A stretch of DNA of 5,723 nucleotides from NCBI GenBank assembly GCA_023336875.1, contig JAMBLH010000089.1:1-5723 (forward strand). Direction: 5' to 3'. The position numbers were made by a program, and so were the translations under genes. The stretch's first letter is position 1. Each line of letters starts with the position of its first letter. The DNA is from Actinomycetes bacterium (GTDB taxonomy: Bacteria; Actinomycetota; Acidimicrobiia; Spongiisociales; UBA5794). The notes under the pieces were generated by a model, which saw nothing but the letters and a program-made list of their open reading frames with translations, was not told where the DNA came from and ran no database searches. This document shows positions 1 through 5,352 of the stretch, one piece after another.

Positions 1-797
1 AAGAGCCTTGGTGCTGCACTCAACCGGCTTGCACGCCTTGCAAGGATCCAACCGAGTCCTGTCGCAATGAGTCCGCCGGCGACGACCACAGTTCCCTCCG
101 CTGTATTGAATGCTTTCGATGCCTGAGGATTGGTCGCTATCGACACGGCCAGGAGAGCCCACGGTGCAATGAGCGCCACCGTTGCGGTCCACCGCTGCTC
201 GGTGAGGGCGGCGTCATGCGCCTTTCTCAGTCGTATCTCATCAGCAACGGAGGTGCCGAGGGCGGCGAGCACATCACCGACTCGGTGGCCTCCGGTCTTT
301 TGTGCGATCCCGAACGTTGCGAGCACACGGTCAGCGATCGGATCCGCCAGCTCTGTCCGCAACTGGCCAAGTACCGGTTCGAATCCGGCACCGTAGACGA
401 TTTCATGCCGTGCAGCATCACCGTATCGGCCGAAGTCGCCGCCGATGCGAGCACAGGCATCGATGAACGAATCCGGAAGCGTTGCGCCTGCCGCTATCGA
501 CGATCGCATATGCGCGATGAGATCTGGCCACCGGTCGGTCCGCTCTGCGAGTTCGCGTTCGAACCTCGATTGTTCGATGCGCGCAGGCACCGCCGAGCAA
601 AGAATCCCGATCGCAAGCGCAGGGATCGGGGTGCCAAGGACGCCGAACGTCACAGCAGCGCCCACGATCCCGGCGAAGACCGCAAGCACGACGACACGAA
701 CGCGAATCTTCGGAAGCTTCAGCCTGGTGGGCGGTACCACGCCCACCACGAGCACCCATACCGCTCCGGCGGCAGCAAGAATCGACAAGCCCCTCAT
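1..797 (-). CDS. tadB: TadB-like type II secretion system F-domain protein, 3' end cut by window edge
   Basis: Reading the minus strand from the ATG at 797 gives 265 codons with no stop before the left edge. The protein starts MRGLSILAAAGAVWVLVV. Hydrophobic segments lie at about residues 3-21, 35-52 and 56-71. A cytoplasmic T2SSF-type domain follows (about 80-195), with the family pattern WPDLIAHMRSSIAAGATLPDSF at 90-111 and a second half-repeat around 155-200. Two more membrane segments lie at about 204-221 and 235-252. The tail is basic (ILARRASRLS), as at the end of TadB proteins, so probably only a few codons are missing. TadB is the inner-membrane platform of Tad/Flp pili, partnering TadC and the TadA ATPase. 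The start overlaps the cpaF stop as ATGA, and GGAG at 804-807 lies 6 nt upstream. A TadC assignment is less likely because tadB directly follows tadA in most loci. Confidence 0.88.
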   Translation of the reverse strand, partial: MRGLSILAAAGAVWVLVVGVVPPTRLKLPKIRVRVVVLAVFAGIVGAAVTFGVLGTPIPALAIGILCSAVPARIEQSRFERELAERTDRWPDLIAHMRSSIAAGATLPDSFIDACARIGGDFGRYGDAARHEIVYGAGFEPVLGQLRTELADPIADRVLATFGIAQKTGGHRVGDVLAALGTSVADEIRLRKAHDAALTEQRWTATVALIAPWALLAVSIATNPQASKAFNTAEGTVVVAGGLIATGLGWILARRASRLSAAPRL

Positions 798-1780
798 CGT
801 GAACTCCGCGAGGCGCTGAGCCTTGCACCCGACCACTCGAATACCGGGTCAACCGTGAATACATCAGGATCGAGCTGCTCGGGGACGCTGAGGATCTCGT
901 GTACGTGTCGACCTTCACTGTCCCGCTTCAGGAACACGACGAGGTCAACAACCGCTGCGACTGTCCGACGTAGGAAAGGAATCGAGATGTTGCCGCCAGC
1001 AAGTACGCCGTACGAGACAAGCTTCTCGAGGGCGTCACGGCCCGAGTTCGCATGAATCGTCGCGATGCCGGAACAACCGGCATTCAGAGCCATGAGCATG
1101 TCGAGCGCCTCTGGTCCACGAACCTCACCCACCACGATCCGGTCCGGCCGCTGCCTGAGCGCCTCGCGTACCAGATCACGCAACGCAATCGCAGCCCCTC
1201 CGTCGAGACCTGCCTCTCGAGTCTGCATCTGGGTCAGATCCGGCAGATCTACGTCGATTTCGAAGACTTCTTCACAGGTGACGACTCTGCGATCTGGCGG
1301 CACTTCACGTAGGAGGCAGTTCACGAGCGTGGTTTTCCCTGCTCCAGGGGCACCAGCGACCAGGATCGTCGCATCGTCCTCGATGCTGCGCCGAAGGAAG
1401 GAAGCAGCCTCGGATGTCATGGCGCCACGATCGACGAGGTCACTCAGATCAGATGCCGTCACGACGAACTTGCGAATCTGGATGTTCATACGATTCGGGT
1501 GAGTTACGGGCGGGCCGGTGATGTGCACCCGGCTTCCCGATGGGAGCTGTGCGGATACGATCGGATTGGCCTGGTCGATCCTCCGTCCGGTTCCAGCGAG
1601 CAACTGATCCGCGATCCGTCGAACGGCGTTCTGATCGACGACAACGTTGACCAGTTCTTTGACTCCGTTTCGCACGATAAATGTGCGCTCTCCGCCGATG
1701 ACGATGATCTCCTCGATCATCGGGTCATCGAGTAGCTCGGCTATGAACCCGTACCGTGCAGCAGTGGGTGCAGCCGTCAT
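794..1780 (-). CDS. cpaF: CpaF/TadA-type secretion ATPase of the Tad pilus (328 aa, short N-terminus)
   Basis: This is a complete ATPase of the VirB11/CpaF/TadA family, the cytoplasmic hexameric motor that drives Flp pilin assembly. Visible motifs in order are: an N-terminal domain with GSRVHITGPPVT (82-93), Walker A GAPGAGKTT (143-151), an acidic Asp-box region TCEEVFEID (168-176), a conserved arginine stretch RDLVREALRQRPDRIVVGEVRG (201-222) containing Walker B, and the His-box GIATIHANS (238-246). All catalytic elements look intact. CpaF proteins are often over 400 residues with a long N-terminal helical extension; this one starts almost directly at the N-terminal ATPase domain. In the stretch where many homologues read GHDGS, it reads GCSGI (235-239). 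The ATG overlaps the upstream TadZ stop as ATGA, supporting this start and translational coupling. It shares the operon with tadZ and tadB, its expected partners. Confidence 0.95.
   Translation of the reverse strand: MTAAPTAARYGFIAELLDDPMIEEIIVIGGERTFIVRNGVKELVNVVVDQNAVRRIADQLLAGTGRRIDQANPIVSAQLPSGSRVHITGPPVTHPNRMNIQIRKFVVTASDLSDLVDRGAMTSEAASFLRRSIEDDATILVAGAPGAGKTTLVNCLLREVPPDRRVVTCEEVFEIDVDLPDLTQMQTREAGLDGGAAIALRDLVREALRQRPDRIVVGEVRGPEALDMLMALNAGCSGIATIHANSGRDALEKLVSYGVLAGGNISIPFLRRTVAAVVDLVVFLKRDSEGRHVHEILSVPEQLDPDVFTVDPVFEWSGARLSASRSSR
804..807 (-). promoter_or_regulatory. Ribosome binding site for tadB inside the cpaF 3' end
   Basis: The minus strand reads GGAG then six bases (TTCACG) before the ATG at 797. 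It lies in the last codons of cpaF and supports initiation at the ATGA overlap. Confidence 0.5.
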
Positions 1781-2820
1781 ATCGTCGCACCAACCCCCGC
1801 AACGGCGCGAACGAATCGCTTGTCCGGCATCTTCGCAGCCGCCGTGGTTCTTCGGACCTGTCTTCGTTCAAGCACAACGGCTGCGGGTTCCAGTCCGGTC
1901 CAGCGCCTCACCGCATCAACCACCTCGGCCCGGCTGCTTGGATCGACCCGGTTCAGGACCAACAGCGGTTGAGTGCCCATCCATTGCGAAGTGACTTGGG
2001 CAGCGCGCACGATCCCCACAGCAGAGGCATCCACGACCAGCAGCACCGTGTCCGCCCGTTCCACGATCGTGCCCACTCCATCGTCAGCCCCCACGTCGAG
2101 CACAACGTGGTCGAATTGCGCCGCAGCCGCGTCGATGACCCCGGTGATCATCGAGTCACGGAGTGTTCCCTCACTCGGGCGATGCGAACCGGTGATCACA
2201 GAGAGCGCTCTGACGCGATGCAGGCAGTCGGGTGCGATCGAACCCTCCTCTCTGACTCCATCCGCAGCATCAGTCACGTCAGGCCTGGGTGGAAGTCCGA
2301 GGCGCACCGCAAGTGCAGGCGCCGAGAGATCCGCATCGATCAGGACCGTCGAGCCGATTCCGCTCATGATGGAGGCGTACGCAAGCGCGACCTCGGTGCA
2401 CCCCGGGGCCCCACGCGGTCCAACAACAGCGATCACGCTTCCACGACTCTCTGCAATCTCGTGATCCGCTGACGGTGCAACGAAGCGGATGGCTTGCACC
2501 AGTGCGGCAGCATCGATCGTGTCGGGAACAACCTCGTTCGCTCCCCCACGTTCGAGCAACTGGGCGGCAGGTCCGTCACCAGCAGGGTGGACACCAATAA
2601 CCCCGAATCCGAGACGGCGCCATCCGGCGATCTGACTTGGAGTGACCCAGGCAACCTCGCCACCGGCCACGACAACGTCGATCTCGTTCGATCGCGATTC
2701 GATGTCGGCCGGTTGATACGCCCTCAGAACGACACGCAGGGATGCCGTATCTCTCGCATGCGCGACGAGACCAGGCTCCCACTCTCTGGCCGAAAGTACG
2801 GTCGCGACACGGATGGTCAC
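1777..2820 (-). CDS. cpaE: CpaE/TadZ-like MinD/ParA-family pilus localisation protein with degenerate P-loop
   Basis: The 347-residue protein has two parts. Residues 1 to about 120 resemble a receiver-like fold (EIDVVVAGGEVAWVTPSQ at 46-63, then VIGVHPAGD and NEVVPD). Residues 127-347 form a MinD/ParA-type domain: P-loop VVGPRGAPGCTEVA (132-145), TVLIDADLSAPAL (158-170), a Walker B-like HVVLDVG (238-244), and LLVLNRVD (286-293). TadZ/CpaE proteins place the Tad pilus machinery at a site in the cell and interact with the TadA ATPase. The deviant Walker A consensus KGGxGK(S/T) appears here as RGAPGCT, so both signature lysines are absent; nucleotide hydrolysis is doubtful. The start is GTG at 2820, overlapping the cpaB stop as GTGA without a clear Shine-Dalgarno, so it probably relies on coupling. 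Rv3660c (Ssd), an actinobacterial CpaE/MinD-like protein, sits in a comparable locus. A chromosome-partitioning ParA is less likely, given the N-terminal domain and neighbours. Confidence 0.88.
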   Translation of the reverse strand: MTIRVATVLSAREWEPGLVAHARDTASLRVVLRAYQPADIESRSNEIDVVVAGGEVAWVTPSQIAGWRRLGFGVIGVHPAGDGPAAQLLERGGANEVVPDTIDAAALVQAIRFVAPSADHEIAESRGSVIAVVGPRGAPGCTEVALAYASIMSGIGSTVLIDADLSAPALAVRLGLPPRPDVTDAADGVREEGSIAPDCLHRVRALSVITGSHRPSEGTLRDSMITGVIDAAAAQFDHVVLDVGADDGVGTIVERADTVLLVVDASAVGIVRAAQVTSQWMGTQPLLVLNRVDPSSRAEVVDAVRRWTGLEPAAVVLERRQVRRTTAAAKMPDKRFVRAVAGVGATI

Positions 2821-3434
2821 GGTGCTACCCGCACGAGATCGATGTCCCCGGAATGAGACGCGGCGGCGAGTTGGGCTGCGAGATCGTCGTCAACAGCGAG
2901 AAGGACGTTCACACGTCCCCTATCAGCCGAGGACTCTGACGTGACCGCTTCCACAATGTACACGCTCGATGCCAATAGCTCCGTTGAGGATTCCCCCCCA
3001 AACCCATCCGTGTTGGTCGTGTATATGTCGACCTTGTCGCCGGCGACAAGCTGGCCCAGCACAGCGTTCTGCGGTGCCAGGGAGAGAGCGATCACGTTCG
3101 GCGTTGCGACGAGCTCCGGCGGCTGCATGAGCGAAGCGATCAGAGGTTCACCCTCCTCAAGGGGCACTCGGAGCGACCACTCCCCCAGTTCGCCAACGGA
3201 GTCACCGACGACGAGACCGGTTGACGACTCGACGTACCGGATCTCGATATCCAGTTCGCTCAGTGGCCGACCCGCTGAAAGATCTGAGCCAGCGGCGAGA
3301 ACCGGTATGCGGTCTGGCGGTCTGGTGAGCACGAGCACGCCCAGAGCAGCAATGGCAGCAAGGATCGCACCGAGGATCATACGGCGGTCAACCGTTGGCA
3401 GGGCAATGTCGCGGACCCTCACGCCAAGCGCCAT
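2817..3434 (-). CDS. cpaB: CpaB/RcpC-like SAF-domain membrane protein
   Basis: The 205-residue protein has a basic cytoplasmic N-terminus (1-19, ending VDRRM), one membrane anchor at about 20-37 (ILGAILAAIAALGVLVLT), and an extracytoplasmic part. The SAF-like domain spans about 43-104 (PVLAAGSDLSAGRPLSELD, RVPLEEGEPLIASLM). The RcpC/CpaB segment follows, with VIALSLAPQNAVLGQLVAGD at 114-133 and VDIYTT at 135-140; the end is ASHSGDIDLVRVAP. In Gram-negative Tad systems CpaB/RcpC works with the outer-membrane secretin; in actinobacteria, which lack that secretin, it is presumably anchored in the cytoplasmic membrane and faces the wall. GGAGG at 3442-3446 lies 7 nt before the ATG, which overlaps the upstream stop as TGATG. 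The generic SAF domain also occurs in flagellar FlgA proteins, but the tadZ-tadA-tadB neighbours favour the pilus role. Confidence 0.87.
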   Translation of the reverse strand: MALGVRVRDIALPTVDRRMILGAILAAIAALGVLVLTRPPDRIPVLAAGSDLSAGRPLSELDIEIRYVESSTGLVVGDSVGELGEWSLRVPLEEGEPLIASLMQPPELVATPNVIALSLAPQNAVLGQLVAGDKVDIYTTNTDGFGGESSTELLASSVYIVEAVTSESSADRGRVNVLLAVDDDLAAQLAAASHSGDIDLVRVAP

Positions 3435-3733
3435 CAGCGTGCCTCCATCGACATGATGTGTGCCAGTGCCACGAACCGGTCGCGGCCGGACTCTGTCAGT
3501 ACGACATGGTCCGTGCCGACAGCCGATACATTGCCGCGATAGACATGGCCGTCAATGCCACTCAGTACAACTTCCTCGGCTCGGTCCTCCGACTCGATCA
3601 GTCGATCTCTGAGTGTCCGCCTTCTCAAAGCGGCGGATCGGGCTGCGGACTGCTCAGCGTCGAGGGTTTCGTCGAGGCGACCGCGCATTGCACGGCCGAG
3701 GCGTTCCAGGTCGGGGTGGCTAAAGGGATCCAT
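3434..3733 (-). CDS. Small protein of unknown function, helical N-terminus plus predicted small beta-barrel, first gene of the tad operon
   Basis: I do not recognise a named family. The 99 residues split into a charged, Arg/Glu/Ala-rich stretch (about 8-52, including AEQSAARSAALRRRTLRDRL), probably helical or coiled-coil, and a C-terminal part (54-99) with alternating beta-strand character: EVVLSGIDGHVYRGNVSAVG, then DHVVLTES and DRFVALAHI. The second part resembles a small Sm/SH3-like barrel of the type that often appears as short hypothetical proteins beside actinobacterial SAF-domain genes; that resemblance comes from memory and pattern, not a search. There is no signal peptide or membrane segment, so it should be cytoplasmic. 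GGGAG at 3738-3742 lies 4 nt before the ATG, and no in-frame ATG or GTG is seen just upstream. The stop overlaps the cpaB start (TGATG), tying it to the pilus operon. A regulatory or scaffolding role is inference. Confidence 0.75.
   Translation of the reverse strand: MDPFSHPDLERLGRAMRGRLDETLDAEQSAARSAALRRRTLRDRLIESEDRAEEVVLSGIDGHVYRGNVSAVGTDHVVLTESGRDRFVALAHIMSMEAR
3442..3446 (-). promoter_or_regulatory. Strong ribosome binding site for cpaB
   Basis: The minus strand reads GGAGG followed by seven bases (CACGCTG) and the ATG at 3434. This is the strongest Shine-Dalgarno in the operon and fixes the cpaB start. Confidence 0.6.
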
Positions 3734-3737
3734 CTCA

Positions 3738-3742
3738 CTCCC
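3738..3742 (-). promoter_or_regulatory. Ribosome binding site of the tad operon's first gene
   Basis: The minus strand reads GGGAG, four bases (TGAG), then the ATG at 3733. The spacing is somewhat short but supports this start. Confidence 0.5.
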
Positions 3743-3897
3743 ACGTACGTATCTGTCGATCCCCGATCCGTACCCTCAGAGAACTCGACCGGAGGCCTCG
3801 GCGCAAGGGGGCTCTTCGGATATGTTTCGCGACACAGTGCTCGGATTCGCGCTTCGCATGAAGCCCATGATCGAGGTCGCTTGCGCACGCCGGGTCG

Positions 3898-3903
3898 TAT
3901 CAT
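3898..3903 (+). promoter_or_regulatory. Possible -10 element of the ychF promoter
   Basis: TATCAT matches TATAAT at five of six positions and lies about 65 bases before the ychF ATG. No good -35 hexamer is found 16-18 bases upstream, which is common in actinobacterial promoters but leaves the call weak. Confidence 0.3.
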
Positions 3904-3954
3904 CCGTTCTCGATTCGATCCGGCCCCACACATCTGGTCGGTTTCACCTGCATC

Positions 3955-3958
3955 GGAG
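3955..3958 (+). promoter_or_regulatory. Ribosome binding site for ychF
   Basis: GGAG sits 9 nt before the ATG at 3968. It supports that start over the much longer open frame that continues upstream to about 3395. Confidence 0.45.
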
Positions 3959-3967
3959 TCCGGGAAC

Positions 3968-5059
3968 ATGGCAATCAAATGCGGCATCGTTGGGCTGCCC
4001 AACGTTGGTAAATCAACGTTGTTCAACGCGCTGACAGGCGGAGAGATCGCAGCGGAGAACTATCCGTTCACGACGATCGACCCGAACGGCGGAATGGCAC
4101 TCGTTCCAGATAGCCGTCTCCTGGTCCTCACGGAGATGGTCAACCCTCAGCAGACATTGCCCACCGTCGTTGAATTCGTCGACATAGCTGGACTCGTTTC
4201 CGGCGCTTCGGAAGGCGAGGGTCTCGGCAACAAGTTCCTGAGCCACATCCGCGAGACTGATGCCATTGCACATGTTGTCCGGTGTTTCGAGGACGACAAC
4301 GTGGTCCACGTCGATGGCAAGGTGGATCCGATCGGGGACATCTCAACGATCAACACGGAGCTGGCTCTCGCAGACCTCGAGACAGTCTCGAAGGCACTCG
4401 ACAAGCAGACCCGAAAGGCGCGCTCGGGTGACAAGGACGCCAACGCTGCCGTCGAAGTGCTCGAACGCCTCGACGCCCAGCTCTCCGATGGTCTTCCCAT
4501 CCGTGCACTCACCTTCACCGACGCCGAGCGCGGGATCGTCCGCAGCCTGTTTCTTGTGACCTCAAAACCGATGATGTACGTAGCCAACGTTGCCGAGGAT
4601 GGCCTCACCGACAATCCGATGATCGATGCTGTCCACGAGCTCGCCTCCTCCGAGGATGCCGAGGTTGTGGTGATCTCGGGCGTCCTCGAAGCTGAGCTCT
4701 CTGGTCTCGAATCTCAGGACCGTGATGAGTTGCTCGCCGAGTACGGTCTGGACGAGCCCGGTCTGGACAAGGTCATCCACGCTGCGTACAACCTCCTTGG
4801 TCTTCTCACCTACTTCACTGCCAGTGAGAAGGAAGTGCGGGCATGGACAGTGACCAAGGGATCAACTGCTCCCCAATCGGCAGGCGTTATCCACACCGAC
4901 TTCGAGAAGGGCTTCATCAAGGCCGAGGTCATCTCCTACAACGATTACATCGACGCTGGCGGCGAAGCCGGAGCCAAAGATGCCGGTACCTGGCGCATCG
5001 AAGGCAAGGATTACATCACCGCGGAAGGCGACGTGATGCATTTCCGTTTCAACGTGTAA
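3968..5059 (+). CDS. ychF: YchF/OLA1-family ribosome-associated ATPase
   Basis: The 363-residue protein has the same length as E. coli YchF. It belongs to the Obg-related translation-factor class of P-loop NTPases; the family prefers ATP over GTP and binds ribosomes. Visible motifs are: G1 GLPNVGKS (9-16), YPFTTIDPN (32-40) in the switch I region, G3 DIAG (72-75) followed by GLGNKFLSHIRETDAI (85-100), and NVAE at 207-210 replacing the GTPase NKxD motif, which explains the ATP preference. His114, in the RCFEDDNVVHV segment, matches the conserved YchF histidine. A helical coiled-coil insert lies at about 125-200 and the C-terminal TGS domain at about 280-363 (EVRAWTVTKGS, GVIHTDFEKGFIKAEVIS). 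The frame is open upstream of the ATG to about 3395, but family length and GGAG at 3955 favour 3968. It looks intact and is divergent from the tad operon, with no evident functional link. Confidence 0.97.
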   Translation: MAIKCGIVGLPNVGKSTLFNALTGGEIAAENYPFTTIDPNGGMALVPDSRLLVLTEMVNPQQTLPTVVEFVDIAGLVSGASEGEGLGNKFLSHIRETDAIAHVVRCFEDDNVVHVDGKVDPIGDISTINTELALADLETVSKALDKQTRKARSGDKDANAAVEVLERLDAQLSDGLPIRALTFTDAERGIVRSLFLVTSKPMMYVANVAEDGLTDNPMIDAVHELASSEDAEVVVISGVLEAELSGLESQDRDELLAEYGLDEPGLDKVIHAAYNLLGLLTYFTASEKEVRAWTVTKGSTAPQSAGVIHTDFEKGFIKAEVISYNDYIDAGGEAGAKDAGTWRIEGKDYITAEGDVMHFRFNV

Positions 5060-5089
5060 ACGGTGTTTCGAGAGATATCCCTCTATGAC

Positions 5090-5124
5090 TGGGTTCGGAG
5101 CTCCTGAGCAGCTCGAATGACCCA
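5090..5124 (+). terminator. Possible ychF terminator hairpin (imperfect, no U-tract)
   Basis: The left arm TGGG-TTCG-(g)-AGCT (5090-5102) pairs with AGCT-CGAA-(tga)-CCCA (5110-5124), giving 12 base pairs interrupted by a one-base bulge and a three-base bulge around a seven-base loop (cctgagc). It begins about 30 bases after the ychF stop. No run of T follows, so it would be a U-tract-less terminator, as is common in actinobacteria, or simply a 3' stabilising structure. Confidence 0.35.
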
Positions 5125-5294
5125 ACTTGATTCCCTGACAGCCACTGGTCCCAGTTGAGCAAGCTGGAACGCCCTGAACTCATCGTGGTCCCAACGGACA
5201 GGCGATCCACCGCAGCTAAGTCGGTTCGACCGATTGTCGTTCGCCCAAATCGCACCGCTTATTGGCGACCAATTATGGAGCCTGGCGAAGATTC

Positions 5295-5323
5295 TTGTGG
5301 TTCGATTGGGTTGTTCATAGGGT
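5295..5323 (+). promoter_or_regulatory. Weak candidate promoter for the sigma factor gene
   Basis: TTGTGG (5295-5300) and TAGGGT (5318-5323) are separated by 17 bases, the preferred spacing for housekeeping sigma, and end about 30 bases before the ATG. Each hexamer matches consensus only partly. Autoregulation by an ECF-type promoter cannot be excluded. Confidence 0.2.
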
Positions 5324-5343
5324 TTGTGGGTTAAGAAGGCAGC

Positions 5344-5348
5344 AGGAG
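5344..5348 (+). promoter_or_regulatory. Ribosome binding site of the sigma factor gene
   Basis: AGGAG lies 4 nt before the ATG at 5353. An in-frame TAA at 5332-5334 excludes any earlier start, so this site and ATG fix the N-terminus. Confidence 0.6.
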
Positions 5349-5352
5349 ACGG

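Larger units (their letters stand above)
3734..3967. promoter_or_regulatory. Divergent intergenic region between the tad operon and ychF
   Basis: These 234 bases separate the two divergent transcription units, so promoters for both should lie here. Visible elements are the eight-base palindrome ACGTACGT at 3743-3750 just upstream of the tad-operon ribosome binding site, a short inverted repeat GCTTC-gcat-GAAGC at 3851-3864, and TATCAT at 3898-3903 on the plus strand. No convincing gene is present. A long frame is open on the plus strand, but it is in phase with ychF and has no coding support before 3968. Confidence 0.6.
5060..5352. other. Intergenic region between ychF and the sigma factor gene
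   Basis: This 293-base gap holds no gene I can support. It contains the hairpin at 5090-5124, a smaller perfect inverted repeat TCGGT-tcg-ACCGA at 5221-5233, and a T/G-rich stretch (about 5290-5335) directly before the sigma gene that probably contains its promoter. Minus-strand open frames here run into the sigma gene antisense and resemble no family. Confidence 0.5.

Noticed and set aside
418..918. Minus-strand open frame spanning the cpaF/tadB junction.
   Set aside because: It is in a different phase from tadB, gives an Arg/Cys-rich product with no domains, and tadB in the correct phase has T2SSF features and membrane segments.
216..1055. Long plus-strand open frame opposite tadB and the end of cpaF.
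   Set aside because: Its product is low-complexity, Arg/His/Ser-rich and without family features, while the minus strand encodes clear TadB and CpaF here; it is an antisense shadow of G+C-rich codons.
1777..2820. Chromosome or plasmid partitioning ParA.
   Set aside because: There is no ParB or parS nearby, the P-loop is degenerate, and a receiver-like N-terminal domain plus the tadA/tadB/cpaB neighbours point to TadZ/CpaE.
3395..3967. Upstream in-frame extension of ychF by 191 codons.
   Set aside because: It runs antisense to the 99-aa gene and has no conserved features; YchF proteins start at MAxKCGIVGLPNVGKS, and the length from 3968 is the family norm.
5219..5312. tRNA T-arm-like motifs (GGTTCGA at 5223-5229 and again near 5299-5305).
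   Set aside because: No complementary acceptor stem, D-arm or anticodon arm can be built around them; the motif GGTTCGA alone is common.
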